DNA of 64,000 bases, taken from contig JAXMOK010000006.1 in NCBI GenBank assembly GCA_034669965.1, positions 1 through 64,000 on the forward strand. The letters run 5' to 3'. Below are positions 24,043 to 32,444 of this stretch, piece after piece (within the stretch, counting starts at the first letter, position 1; each line of letters begins with the position of its first letter). This DNA comes from HXMU1420-13 sp034669965 (GTDB taxonomy: Bacteria; Bacteroidota; Rhodothermia; Balneolales; Balneolaceae). The notes under the pieces were generated by a model that was not told the origin of the DNA, made no database searches, and was given only the letters and a program-made list of their open reading frames with translations. A program made the translations under genes and the position numbers.

Positions 24043-25074
24043 CTACTCACTCTTAAATGGAGAAGTATTAAAACGAAATGCTACCGAGAAGCTTGGATTG
24101 ATACGATACGTTTTTTCATGTAACTGATCCTCTGTTAAGGATTCCTTGATTATCTGCCCCTCTGAATATTGCCCACGAAGAAACTGTTGCTGATGAATGG
24201 TCGCTCCTATTGTGATTCCAACATTATCACGGATAGTTAAGATTAAGCCAGTTGTTATTGCTGGATTATTATCTTCAATTCCGATACCGGCCATGAAACC
24301 CGGTACTAATCCGGGAATCTTAGTATTGCCTTTGTAGGGTTGCCATACAAAGAATACGGTTGGTAAATAGCTAAGAATCTCGTTGTTATCAGCTTTAGTA
24401 ACCGTGAATACGGTATCGGTTTGTTGGCTGAAATAGGATTCCCTTTCAAATGCTTGGTTCCACGAAAAATTGAAGCCATACATGGTACGCCACTCACCTT
24501 TACGTTCACTTTCAAACTTTACAATCCAACGCTTTCGGTCCCCATCTTCAGTGATGCGCTCTACAATCATGAAAGTATCATAATTGTTCTTGATGGTCAC
24601 CTTTTTTGTTTGATTTCTTGTCGCTGTTTTTAGCCGGAGTGCTGTTGCAACCTCCGTCGTACAGTTCGACATCGTATCCTTTAAAGCAGTATTCATTTTT
24701 GCTAAAAGGGATGGAACCTTGGATTCCTCATCTACCTTACTCATTGCTAAATTTGCAGTAATTAAAGAATCATTCGTACACACAGGTGCTGGTGGAGGCA
24801 GAAAAAACATTGATGAATCGATGGAGATTTCAGGCACAATTTCCAAATCGAAGGGCTCATTTATCACTCTATGTTCTTTGAAGTTAACCAGGTATCCTGC
24901 TTCAGGAATTTGGTTGAACAACTCTATGTGAATATAACCGGGCGAAATATTGGTCTCTATTAGTGTGTCACCTTCATTTTCTGCAAGGTTGAGTGTATAC
25001 ACTTGTTGCGCAGTTGTAGTGGCAGACATAAACCCCAGAAACATCAAAAATCCTATTATTGCTTTTATCTTCAT
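24043..25074 (-). CDS. Hypothetical exported protein (343 residues)
   Basis: A signal peptide (MKIKAIIGFLMFLGFMSATT, ending TTAQ) shows export. No domain is recognised in the first 230 residues. The last 110 residues have alternating strands and a Gly-rich segment (FMAGIGIEDNNPAITTGLIL, NVGITIGATIHQQQFLRGQY), ending FSVAFRFN. This could be part of an outer-membrane barrel or a solute-facing beta domain; the call is only structural. It stands alone with its own terminator and no obvious partner genes. Confidence 0.62.
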   Translation of the reverse strand: MKIKAIIGFLMFLGFMSATTTAQQVYTLNLAENEGDTLIETNISPGYIHIELFNQIPEAGYLVNFKEHRVINEPFDLEIVPEISIDSSMFFLPPPAPVCTNDSLITANLAMSKVDEESKVPSLLAKMNTALKDTMSNCTTEVATALRLKTATRNQTKKVTIKNNYDTFMIVERITEDGDRKRWIVKFESERKGEWRTMYGFNFSWNQAFERESYFSQQTDTVFTVTKADNNEILSYLPTVFFVWQPYKGNTKIPGLVPGFMAGIGIEDNNPAITTGLILTIRDNVGITIGATIHQQQFLRGQYSEGQIIKESLTEDQLHEKTYRINPSFSVAFRFNTSPFKSE

Positions 25075-25225
25075 AATCTTAACCCATTATTTTAGTGAAT
25101 GTTCACAATCTGCTAAACGGGCACACATCATACACTACATGATTATGTCTTTTGATTGAATCCTGCGTTCCATTATTTTCTTTGCACGCAACACAAATAA
25201 AATTTACTGCTAACTAAGTTTTCGG

Positions 25226-25327
25226 ATGACCAATCAACAACACGTGAAGCAGAAACTCTGGGATATTGCTAACGATTTACGGGGAAAGATGGGGCTTGGA
25301 TTAAGCCAAATGATAATACATGACTGA
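25226..25327 (+). pseudogene. Remnant of a type I methyltransferase gene (hsdM 5' end)
   Basis: From an ATG the plus strand reads MTNQQHVKQKLWDIANDL with RGKM, the characteristic N-terminus of HsdM, the DNA-methylating subunit of type I restriction-modification systems. After 22 residues the match ends and a TGA follows at codon 34. The same frame continues after that stop to a second stop at 25382-25384 (DAFDEVKQE), which may be another scar end. No hsdS, hsdR or methyltransferase motif is present. I read this as the deletion scar of a lost restriction-modification locus beside a tRNA gene. Confidence 0.5.
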
Positions 25328-25415
25328 AAGTGGCGACTTCACCATAACAAAAAAGATGCTTTTGATGAAGTAAAACAGGAGTGAGTGCCCCCAATGTGCT
25401 CCCATTAGTCTAAAC

Positions 25416-25456
25416 AAAAAAGCCAAGTAGCTGAATTAACAGTACTTGGCTTTTTA
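25416..25456 (-). terminator. Intrinsic terminator of tRNA-Leu
   Basis: GCCAAGTA (25422-25429) pairs with TACTTGGC (25443-25450). On the minus strand a T-run follows, 7-40 bases beyond the tRNA 3' end. Confidence 0.75.
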
Positions 25457-25462
25457 CTTATG

Positions 25463-25546
25463 TGCTCACGAATGGAGTCGAACCATCACGGGATTTCTCC
25501 CACACGCCCCTCAAGCGTGCGCGTCTACCAATTCCGCCACGTGAGC
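25463..25546 (-). tRNA. tRNA-Leu (anticodon GAG)
   Basis: The minus strand folds as an 84-nt cloverleaf: acceptor stem GCTCACG/CGTGAGC with discriminator A, a D-arm containing TTGGTAGA, anticodon stem CACGC/GCGTG with loop TTGAGGG (anticodon GAG), a long class II variable arm GGGA-GAAA-TCCC, and a T-loop TTCGACT. CCA is not encoded. It reads the CUC and CUU leucine codons. It is alone, followed by its own terminator, and lies next to the hsdM remnant. Confidence 0.95.
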
Positions 25547-25600
25547 TTAGTAAACAGACTCCAAAGATAGAGCTTTTCCACTCCAAAATTCAACGAAAAT

Positions 25601-25630
25601 AAAAAACCCGACTTCAAAAAAGTCGGGTTA
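25601..25630 (-). terminator. Intrinsic terminator of the Spy-like gene
   Basis: AACCCGACTT pairs with AAGTCGGGTT around CAAAA, with A-runs on the left that become T-runs on the minus strand. Confidence 0.85.
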
Positions 25631-25634
25631 ACGC

Positions 25635-26075
25635 TTACTTATTTCCTTTATCGGAATAAGCTTTCAGGCGTTGGCGAATATCGTATTGTATAGCCTCTTT
25701 TTTCTCGAGGTAAATGGCATATTGCTCTTTCGAGAGAAGCTCGTGTAGTGCTTGTTGGTGCTCGTTACGTAAATCGCGCATGGCAACCATTTTGCGTTGG
25801 CGAGCCATTGAGGCATCCCGCAGTTCATCGCCACGTTTTGCAAAATCCTCGTCTACTTTTTTGATTTGCTCTTTCTGAGAATCCGTCAGTTTCAAGTATT
25901 CGTCAAATACGGCAATATGTGCTTCAGAGCGTACCTCGGTTGGTACATCTTGCATCTGCATTTGTTGCCTGCCTTGTTGCTGCCCTCGGTTGCCGCGCCC
26001 CGGTTGTGCAAAAGTGGTTACGGAGAAAAGAGCGATCAATGCTAAAATGGAAAAAGAAGAAATAATTCGTTTCAT
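25635..26075 (-). CDS. Spy/CpxP-like periplasmic protein
   Basis: The 146-residue protein has a signal peptide (ending TTFAQ), a short Gln/Arg/Gly-rich linker (GRGNRGQQQGRQQMQMQ) and a helical domain of about 95 residues. That domain has the LTxxQ-type pattern (LKLTDSQKEQIKKVDEDF, then ELLSKEQYAIYLEKKEA) seen in Spy/CpxP refolding and stress-sensing proteins. The role would be periplasmic chaperone or envelope stress damping, by analogy. The gene is separated by 80 bases from the upstream TPR gene and ends in a strong hairpin. Confidence 0.68.
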   Translation of the reverse strand: MKRIISSFSILALIALFSVTTFAQPGRGNRGQQQGRQQMQMQDVPTEVRSEAHIAVFDEYLKLTDSQKEQIKKVDEDFAKRGDELRDASMARQRKMVAMRDLRNEHQQALHELLSKEQYAIYLEKKEAIQYDIRQRLKAYSDKGNK

Positions 26076-26155
26076 GATGTTTAATTGATGAGTTAGCGAC
26101 CAAGCATTTTCAACTCATCAACAAGACGATCGCAAAACGAATTTAGTTGAATAAA

Positions 26156-26707
26156 TTATTCGCTTCCTTCTTCTAGCTGACGGCGGGCGTATTCGTTATC
26201 AGGATCAATTTTTAAAGCCTGCTCGTAATAAGTACGCGCTTTATCATCCTGCCCACCACGTTTAATCATGTCGCCCATAAGAATCCAATTCTCTGGATCG
26301 TGCGGATCTGCTTTAATTCGCCCAATTAAATAAGGCACGGCTTCTTGTCCACGGCCGGTCATCAACATCAACATCACTTTATTTCGATGTGCTCCGGAAA
26401 GGTCTCCTTTGTCGATAGCCGCGTCAAAATCATCACCAGCTTCTTCGAGCTTTTCTTGCTGCATGTATAAATTGCCACGCAAATTCAGATAAGCGGCGTT
26501 ATCCTCACCTAATTCTATCGCCTTGTTTATGGCTTTTTCACTCAACTCAAATTGGCTGAGTTGTTGAAAGATCAGCGCCTCCAGGTAATATGGTTCGTGC
26601 GCTTCCGGTTGTTCTTTCTGGAGTTCTCTTGCGGTGTCTAAACTGTGATCGATGTCTTTATCTCTAAAAAGTTCGAACCCTTTATTTAGCTTTTCCTCGA
26701 AATTCAT
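26156..26707 (-). CDS. TPR-repeat protein
   Basis: The 183-residue cytoplasmic protein consists of about four to five tetratricopeptide repeats from residue 4 to the end (PEAHEPYYLEALIFQQLSQ, AAYLNLRGNLYMQQEKLEEA, PENWILMGDMIKRGGQDDKA, RTYYEQALKIDPDNEYARRQ). It has no signal peptide. It starts 4 bases after the small membrane protein gene and is the distal gene of the dnaA-folB-folK-kinase operon. TPRs bind protein partners; the partner is unknown. Confidence 0.8.
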   Translation of the reverse strand: MNFEEKLNKGFELFRDKDIDHSLDTARELQKEQPEAHEPYYLEALIFQQLSQFELSEKAINKAIELGEDNAAYLNLRGNLYMQQEKLEEAGDDFDAAIDKGDLSGAHRNKVMLMLMTGRGQEAVPYLIGRIKADPHDPENWILMGDMIKRGGQDDKARTYYEQALKIDPDNEYARRQLEEGSE

Positions 26708-26711
26708 GAAT

Positions 26712-26900
26712 TTATTTTGTGTTGTCGGATAAGTCTTCGTAATCGGCTTCTTCGATCTGGTCCAAATTTCTACGTCCGGAGCGAGATCTAGGCCGAGGTG
26801 GATTAAAATGATTTTTTTGCCCGCCGGAAGGTAAGAACATTCGGCGTATATATCTTGATATCACCCAGAATAGGATCAAAAAGAAAATTAGTTTCAACAT
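26712..26900 (-). CDS. Small membrane protein (62 residues, DUF4834-like)
   Basis: The N-terminus is one hydrophobic segment (MLKLIFFLILFWVISRYIRR). A basic, Pro/Arg-rich stretch and an acidic tail (EEADYEDLSD) follow. This matches the layout of small Bacteroidota proteins such as DUF4834, though identity is not certain from sequence alone. It lies 2 bases after the deoxynucleoside kinase gene and 4 bases before the TPR gene, so it is co-translated with them. Possible membrane anchor for a partner; function unknown. Confidence 0.68.
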   Translation of the reverse strand: MLKLIFFLILFWVISRYIRRMFLPSGGQKNHFNPPRPRSRSGRRNLDQIEEADYEDLSDNTK

Positions 26901-26902
26901 TT

Positions 26903-27544
26903 CTAAGGGGCTATGTGAATATGAGTGTTTGAGAGGATAGGCCGCTCAAAGATTTGCTCCTCGATGTACGTTAAATGATCAGGATTGTTTACAAAATCAA
27001 TTTCGGTGGCATTGATAAAAATTACCGGCGTGCGATTGTAGTGGTAAAAAAAGTGATTATATGCGTTGTTCAAATCTTTTAAATAATCTGGCGTAATATG
27101 TTGTTCGTATTCACGACCTCGATTATCGATGTTTTGCATCAGGCGCTCAACCGATGATTGTATAAACACAACCAAATTAGGCTGGGCTGCAATTCCCGTC
27201 ATAATGTTAAAGATGTTGTCATAAAGCGCCAACTCGTCCTCGTTCAAATTTAAACGAGCAAAAATACGGTCTTTATCAAAAATGTAATCCGAAATGGTAA
27301 GTTGATGAAACAAGTCGTGACTCATCATATTTTGTTGCTGCTTAAAACGGCTGGCTAAAAACGCGAGTTGTGTTTGGAACGCATACCTCTCTCGATCTTC
27401 GTAAAACTTGGGTAAAAACGGATTATCTTCAAACTCTTCGAGCACTAGTCGGGCACTTCTGCGTTCGGCCAATAAGTTTGCCAACGATGTCTTCCCGGCT
27501 CCAATTACCCCTTCAATTGCTATAAAATCTAGCGAGTGCGACAT
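26903..27544 (-). CDS. Deoxynucleoside kinase
   Basis: The 213-residue protein is a deoxynucleoside kinase of the dNK/dGK-dCK family, which phosphorylates deoxynucleosides in nucleotide salvage. The P-loop GVIGAGKTS is at residues 13-21, followed by LEEFEDNPFLPKFYEDRERY for the substrate and ERY/F region, a DR-type motif (FDKDRIFARL) near 114 and the LID NIDNRGREYEQHI near 140. The length is normal. It lies between folK (3-base gap) and the small membrane protein gene (2-base gap), so it is expressed with folate and replication-initiation genes. The exact base specificity cannot be told. Confidence 0.87.
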   Translation of the reverse strand: MSHSLDFIAIEGVIGAGKTSLANLLAERRSARLVLEEFEDNPFLPKFYEDRERYAFQTQLAFLASRFKQQQNMMSHDLFHQLTISDYIFDKDRIFARLNLNEDELALYDNIFNIMTGIAAQPNLVVFIQSSVERLMQNIDNRGREYEQHITPDYLKDLNNAYNHFFYHYNRTPVIFINATEIDFVNNPDHLTYIEEQIFERPILSNTHIHIAP

Positions 27545-27547
27545 ATA

Positions 27548-28036
27548 CTACCAGTTCAGAGAGGTTTTTCGGATGACCATTTCGGGTGCTGTTTTGAGCA
27601 TGCTATTTATAGGAGTTCTGCGAATTGGGTCTTCCCAGTGCGGGTCGATTTCCTGAAGTGGTAATAATACGAATAATCGGGAACTGTATTCAGGGTGAGG
27701 TATCTGTAATTTTGGCAAATTTAATACTTCATCTCCATAAGCAATAATATCCATATCAATTGGGCGAGCAGTCCACTTTGGGTATCGTGAAGGTCGGCCC
27801 TGAAGTTGTTCCTGAGCTTGACATGCCTCAAAAATTTCCATTGCACTCATTGAGGTTTCGATAGAAATTGCGGCATTTAAAAAATCGTATTCTGATGGAC
27901 CTATCGGCTCCGAATTATAGATCGAAGACTTTATAATCGGTTTTTCCGAAAAGGTTGCCAAAAAATCTGCGGCTTGTATTAACTGTTTGTGGGGATCGTT
28001 TAAATTCGATCCCAAAGCGATTATACAACGGGCCAT
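27548..28036 (-). CDS. folK: 2-amino-4-hydroxy-6-hydroxymethyldihydropteridine pyrophosphokinase FolK
   Basis: HPPK transfers pyrophosphate from ATP to 6-hydroxymethyl-dihydropterin, the step before dihydropteroate synthase in folate synthesis. In the 162 residues the hallmarks are IALGSNLNDPHKQL at the N-terminus, SEPIGPSEYDFLNAA, RYPKWTARPIDMDIIAYGDE (the R-x-x-D-x-D metal and ATP site) and IPHPEYSSRLFVLLPLQEI. Its start overlaps the end of folB by 16 bases, so translation of the two folate genes is coupled. Confidence 0.93.
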   Translation of the reverse strand: MARCIIALGSNLNDPHKQLIQAADFLATFSEKPIIKSSIYNSEPIGPSEYDFLNAAISIETSMSAMEIFEACQAQEQLQGRPSRYPKWTARPIDMDIIAYGDEVLNLPKLQIPHPEYSSRLFVLLPLQEIDPHWEDPIRRTPINSMLKTAPEMVIRKTSLNW

Positions 28037-28383
28037 GTGAGTGTCACTTCAGAGTAATCGCAACTATGCTCAATAGGCGGATGCATTTTACGAACGGTAA
28101 TTTCAAAATTATTAAGTGACGGAAATGAATGCGAGATTTTATCTCCGATTGAATAAGCAAGGTGCTCAATCAAATTTTTAGAAGGCCCAAGCATAACTTC
28201 CATTGCGCATTCATATAGTTTCGAGTAGTCGATGGTGTCTTCGAGTTTATCAGAATAGGCAGAGGCAATCAATGATGTGTGGATGGTTATATCCACTTCA
28301 AAATCGTTGCCTTCTACTTTTTCGTTTTCAAACACACCATGTTTGCCTCTAAATTTGAGGCCTTTTAACCTCAATAAATCCAT
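28021..28383 (-). CDS. folB: Dihydroneopterin aldolase FolB
   Basis: FolB cleaves 7,8-dihydroneopterin to 6-hydroxymethyl-dihydropterin, giving the substrate of FolK. The 120-residue length is standard. Family features are LKGLKFRGKHGVFENEKVEG near the N-terminus with the catalytic-site Glu region, DTIDYSKLYECAMEVM, and the C-terminal segment ITVRKMHPPIEHSCDYSEVT with the conserved Lys-x-x-x-P. It begins one base after the dnaA stop, an unusual link of folate synthesis to the replication initiator, and overlaps folK. Confidence 0.93.
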   Translation of the reverse strand: MDLLRLKGLKFRGKHGVFENEKVEGNDFEVDITIHTSLIASAYSDKLEDTIDYSKLYECAMEVMLGPSKNLIEHLAYSIGDKISHSFPSLNNFEITVRKMHPPIEHSCDYSEVTLTWPVV

Positions 28384-28384
28384 G

Positions 28385-29830
28385 TTAGAGGCTGGCTACT
28401 TCAATACGCTGATGGAGTTCTTCTAAAATGCGTTTGTGCTTAGGACTGGTCATCATTCGCTCTTCCACCGTTGAGATAGCATGAATTACCGTTGAATGAT
28501 CGCGACCGCCAAAATGTAAGCCAATCGTTTTTAGGCTTGATTTGGTAAAACGCTTCGACAAATACATTGCTATTTGGCGTGCTTCAACAATTTCTTGCTT
28601 TCTGGTTTTCTCACGTACTTTGTTCGTATCAATACCAAAATAGTCACAAACATAATTTTGGATAGATTCGATACTGATCTGAGTGTGCGATTCTTTCACC
28701 ATGTCTTTCAACACTCGTTTAGCCATCGTTAGATCAATATCGTCGATGCTTTGAAGCGATGCGTGTGCTAAAAGTTTAATGATTGCACCTTCTAAATCTC
28801 GAACATTAGATTTAAAATTATGAGCGATAAATTCGATTATCTCTGGTTCAATTTCGATGCCGTTATCATTGGCTTTGCGTTCTAATATGGCGTAGCGTGT
28901 TTCATATTCTGGCATTTGAATATCAGCACTTAGCCCCCAACTGAATCGTGAAATCAAACGCTCTTCAATATCAGGAACATCCTTTGGAGCACGATCGCTA
29001 CTTAAAACAATCTGCTTTCCTTCTTGATGTAATGCATTAAAAATATGGAAGAACTCTTCCTGTGTTTTCTCTTTGCCGCTGAAAAACTGGATGTCATCCA
29101 CAATCAACACGTCGATGTTGCGATAAAACATCGAAAACTCGCTGGCGCGGTTGTTCCTGATGGCATGTACAAACTCGTTGGTAAATGCTTCTGATGAAAT
29201 ATAAAGTACCGATTTATCATCGCCGTACTTCTGCTTAACACGGTTACCGATGCTTTGAATTAGATGAGTTTTACCTAAACCCGTTGGCCCGTAAATAAAA
29301 AATGGATTGAACGAGTTGCTTCCAGGGTTATCCGCAATGGCCATTGCCGCTGAGCGAGCAAGACGATTGCAATCGCCTTCTATATATCGCTCGAATACAT
29401 AAGAACTATTTAAATTGGAATCGATTTTAATTTTTTTGATTCCGGGAATCACAAACGGATTTTCGATTACATCTGGAGAGTAATCCGGATAGCCATTAAT
29501 ATTCTGAGGTTGAACCGGAGGCATGGGGCGCTGCGGCATGCGAACAGCTCGATTGTTTTCAAATTGTTCCGATTTTTCCATTAAAATGGAATATTCCAGC
29601 TTTCCTTCCGGTCCAAGAATTTTCGCTAACGTTGAGCGTAACATATTATAGTAATGTTCTTCCAGCCACTCGTACCAAAACTGGCTTGGTACTTGAATAG
29701 TTAGCGTGTTATCTGAAAGGCTGATTGGTTTTATAGGCTCAAACCATGACTTAAATTTTTGATAGCTAATATTATCTTTAATGATGTCGAGACAGTTGTC
29801 CCAAGCTGTCTCTGCCGAAAGCGTATGCAA
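28385..29830 (-). CDS. dnaA: Chromosomal replication initiator DnaA
   Basis: DnaA binds DnaA boxes at oriC, melts the duplex and helps load the helicase. The 481-residue protein has domain I at 1-85 (WDNCLDIIKDNISYQKFKSW), a Pro-rich linker (PQRPMPPVQPQN) and AAA+ domain III. The latter has Walker A GPTGLGKTHLIQ near 180, Walker B VLIVDDIQF near 242 and the Arg-finger region SRFSWGLSADIQ. Domain IV carries the DnaA signature HFGGRDHSTVIHA near 450. It heads the folB-folK-kinase operon. The region upstream contains DnaA-box-like sites and is a candidate origin and autoregulatory site. Confidence 0.97.
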   Translation of the reverse strand: MHTLSAETAWDNCLDIIKDNISYQKFKSWFEPIKPISLSDNTLTIQVPSQFWYEWLEEHYYNMLRSTLAKILGPEGKLEYSILMEKSEQFENNRAVRMPQRPMPPVQPQNINGYPDYSPDVIENPFVIPGIKKIKIDSNLNSSYVFERYIEGDCNRLARSAAMAIADNPGSNSFNPFFIYGPTGLGKTHLIQSIGNRVKQKYGDDKSVLYISSEAFTNEFVHAIRNNRASEFSMFYRNIDVLIVDDIQFFSGKEKTQEEFFHIFNALHQEGKQIVLSSDRAPKDVPDIEERLISRFSWGLSADIQMPEYETRYAILERKANDNGIEIEPEIIEFIAHNFKSNVRDLEGAIIKLLAHASLQSIDDIDLTMAKRVLKDMVKESHTQISIESIQNYVCDYFGIDTNKVREKTRKQEIVEARQIAMYLSKRFTKSSLKTIGLHFGGRDHSTVIHAISTVEERMMTSPKHKRILEELHQRIEVASL

Positions 29831-29874
29831 AGCTTTTTTTTCCTCCAGTACTATGTTGATCGATTCGAAGAGCG

Positions 29875-30180
29875 GATTAGTTATCCACAGCAGAATTAGA
29901 CCACTTCTGCTTCAATTCAATTTGAAAATGATGAATTATTGGGCTCTTGTCAAACGCTCAATTGCTAGTTGGGTAAAAGTTATCCACATTAACAAGAACG
30001 AGTTAATGCACTGTTGCACAATGGTTTAAGGTGCAATATCGGAATTTGTAAAAAATCTAGCAGGGGTTCTTAATATTGGCGTAACACACTATTCAAAAGG
30101 GGGTAGGCGGAAATAATTATTCTCCGATTTTTTTTCCACAAGTTTTCCACATTTTTTACAAACGCGTGGAGATAAAAAAA
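29875..30180. other. Candidate chromosomal origin (oriC) / DnaA-box region
   Basis: The 355-base gap between dnaA and prmC holds two perfect DnaA boxes TTATCCACA (29881-29889 and 29980-29988) and two one-mismatch boxes TTTTCCACA (30132-30140 and 30143-30151). All four are in the same orientation and end beside an A/T-rich stretch (30170-30190). dnaA-adjacent box clusters often mark oriC, and recF and a DciA-like gene lie 10 kb away. dnaN and gyrB are not seen nearby and GC skew was not computed, so the region could instead serve only dnaA autoregulation. Confidence 0.55.
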
Positions 30181-30185
30181 TCAAA

Positions 30186-31067
30186 TTAAAATTCAGTTTT
30201 TTTAGGGTTTATTTTGCCCTTTAAAAATCGGTCTTTACCTGCATAATCTGTTATCAATTGAACATCCCAATTAGGATCGGAAAAAAGGGCAATTACTTCT
30301 TTCCCGAATCGCTCGTTTAATTCGAGATACATTGTGCCTGATGGTGCCAATATTTTTTCGCCCAGTATTTTTAATGCGCCATACATCTGAGCTGTGCTCT
30401 CACAAAATAAAGCCTGTTCCGGCTCATAATGTTTTACTTCTTTATCTAAGCTAGATTTTTCGGAGTCTAATATGTAAGGAGGATTCGAAACTAACACATT
30501 AACTTTTTGTGCTAGTACTTTGGCTGTGGGATTAAATAAATCATCCAACAGAAATTGAACATCTGCATTTAAATTGGCAGCGTTTGCCCTAGCAATGGTT
30601 AAGGCGTCTTCAGAAATATCGGTGGCACGAAAGGTCCACTCTTCTCGCTTTTTTTTCAAAGCAATGGGAATGCACCCCGAACCGGTGCCAACATCTAGCA
30701 CTTGCAAGGCTTTCGATTGGTGATGATCATTAAGTATCAACTCTACAAGCTGTTCGGTTTCGGGACGTGGAATTAATACTCCGGGTTTTACTTCAAATGT
30801 AAAACCATAGAAATCGGCTTCGCCCAAAATATATTGCAGAGGCTCGTGCGATGCCCTTCTTTTTACTAACGGCCTTAGTTCCTTAAGTTCGTCATCTGTA
30901 AGTGGGCGATCGAACATTAAATAGAGGTCAAGCCTTTTTACTTTGAGCACATAAGACAGTAACCACTCGATACTTAAACGAGCATTAGTAATCTCTTTTT
31001 GTTCGAAGTAGCCGGTTGCCCATTCCAGCATTTGTAATACCGTCCAATCGGAGCGGGTTTCGGCCAT
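30186..31067 (-). CDS. prmC: Peptide chain release factor N5-glutamine methyltransferase PrmC
   Basis: PrmC (HemK) methylates the Gln of the GGQ motif in release factors RF1/RF2. The 293 residues show the helical N-terminal domain, then the AdoMet motif LDVGTGSGCIPIALKKKREE near 118 and the catalytic NPPY (LVSNPPYILDSE) near 185. The substrate-contact region LIPRPETEQLVELIL near 98 is also typical. It follows a small hypothetical gene by 3 bases on the same strand and is transcribed toward the candidate oriC and dnaA. Confidence 0.94.
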   Translation of the reverse strand: MAETRSDWTVLQMLEWATGYFEQKEITNARLSIEWLLSYVLKVKRLDLYLMFDRPLTDDELKELRPLVKRRASHEPLQYILGEADFYGFTFEVKPGVLIPRPETEQLVELILNDHHQSKALQVLDVGTGSGCIPIALKKKREEWTFRATDISEDALTIARANAANLNADVQFLLDDLFNPTAKVLAQKVNVLVSNPPYILDSEKSSLDKEVKHYEPEQALFCESTAQMYGALKILGEKILAPSGTMYLELNERFGKEVIALFSDPNWDVQLITDYAGKDRFLKGKINPKKTEF

Positions 31068-31070
31068 AAA

Positions 31071-31457
31071 TTATTCTTCTTCTTTTGTGTCTGATACGGT
31101 CTCTTCTTGAACCGTTAAGCCGTAACGTTTCGCAAAATCGAAGATAAAATCCATACAACTTTCTTCAATTTTTTGTTGTTCTGTGAGCGAACTTCCACGA
31201 AATCCCATGCGACCACCTGTTTTTTTCAAGATGATTTTATTGTGCTGAGGTGAGGTTTCGAATATACACGTTAGCGTAATACTCGAGTTAATTTGCTTCT
31301 CATATTCTTCGTAAACGGCTACATCCATATTGGTTTGTAGGCTATCGAAGTTTCTGGAATGCAAGAACTTAGGGGGGTATTCAGTAAACATTTTGGTTGA
31401 CATGCGCTTAAGAGTTGCGGAGGGGCCAAATACTAAATACGTTGTGTGTGAATTCAT
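31071..31457 (-). CDS. Hypothetical protein upstream of prmC (128 residues)
   Basis: I do not recognise the family. The protein has no signal peptide or membrane segment. It begins MNSHTTYLVFGPSATLKRMS, has a mixed alpha/beta middle (INSSITLTCIFETSPQHNKI, then ILKKTGGRMGFRG) and an acidic tail (TVSDTKEEE). Three bases separate its stop from the prmC start, so the two genes are probably co-transcribed. A role in translation is possible only by association. Confidence 0.65.
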   Translation of the reverse strand: MNSHTTYLVFGPSATLKRMSTKMFTEYPPKFLHSRNFDSLQTNMDVAVYEEYEKQINSSITLTCIFETSPQHNKIILKKTGGRMGFRGSSLTEQQKIEESCMDFIFDFAKRYGLTVQEETVSDTKEEE

Positions 31458-31607
31458 TCCAGTGATTAACGAGTTTGTTGCATTTAATAACGAATTTTTG
31501 CTGTGCTGAAAATAACAGGTTATGTATTTAAGACAATAAGAAAATGGAGAAAATTTCGTTGTAACTTTGTTTATTCGAAATGAAGGAAAAGTTTTAGACC
31601 CACAAAC

Positions 31608-32444
31608 ATGAAATTACGACCCAAATTAATAGCATTAATTATTCTGATATCAGGGATGGCTTTGCCGGCATCGGCACAATATGGGGAGCCTGAAATTCAA
31701 GAGATTATTCAACCAAAAAATTTATATGACGAAGGCTACAGAAGCGGTTTTGGTTTTAGCTTTGCTCTAAATGATTTTGGTTTCGGAGTTGGAGCGCAAT
31801 ACCGACTGGGCATAAGCCCATATACCGAGGCTTTGGTAAACTTGAAAATTGCCGGTCTTCGCGACCCAAGCGAACAAACACATATTGATATTTATTTTGG
31901 AAATCGCACCATTGCCAGTAAGTATCAGCGCGTAATAACCTTCCCAACCACTATTGGTGTTAAACGTCGATTATTTGCTCAACAAATATCAGACAATTTT
32001 AGAGTGCATACCTCATTAAGTGGTGGCCCTAGTTTGGCGGTAGTACTACCGTACTTTAAAGATTTCAATGAAAATGGATATCGTGAAGATGATATTTTTA
32101 GATATGGTCAATTCGGAGTAGAGCCAATCAACGATATTTTTCAAGGTTGGAGCGATGCAAAGTGGGAGCTTGGTTGGAGTGGTGAGTTTGTGCTGGGTAT
32201 AGATTTTGGCGATAATTTCGCGCGCCTGCAAACTTTACAATTTGGCTACACTTTCTATTATTTCGATCAAGGAATACAAATTATGGAGCCTAATTCACCC
32301 ATTATAGATAATAGAGGTGGTATAATTGATAACAATGGTGACGGCTTCCCGGATTTTCCGGATGGATTCCAATCGGCAAACGACCCTGTTAAGTACTTCG
32401 GTTCAGCTCAAATCACTTTTATAGTTGGCTGGATGTTTGATTAA
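31608..32444 (+). CDS. Hypothetical outer-membrane beta-barrel protein
   Basis: The 278-residue protein has a signal peptide (ending LPASAQ) and amphipathic strands with many aromatic residues (RSGFGFSFALNDFGFGVGAQ, LQTLQFGYTFYYFDQG). It ends with a strand of the barrel type (AQITFIVGWMFD, though not a terminal aromatic). An Asp/Asn/Gly-rich loop (DNRGGIIDNNGDGFPDFPDG) recalls calcium-binding EF-hand-like repeats. A -7-like TAACTTTG lies about 40 bases before the ATG. Function unknown; its 3' end overlaps the convergent HAD gene by 26 bases. Confidence 0.65.
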   Translation: MKLRPKLIALIILISGMALPASAQYGEPEIQEIIQPKNLYDEGYRSGFGFSFALNDFGFGVGAQYRLGISPYTEALVNLKIAGLRDPSEQTHIDIYFGNRTIASKYQRVITFPTTIGVKRRLFAQQISDNFRVHTSLSGGPSLAVVLPYFKDFNENGYREDDIFRYGQFGVEPINDIFQGWSDAKWELGWSGEFVLGIDFGDNFARLQTLQFGYTFYYFDQGIQIMEPNSPIIDNRGGIIDNNGDGFPDFPDGFQSANDPVKYFGSAQITFIVGWMFD

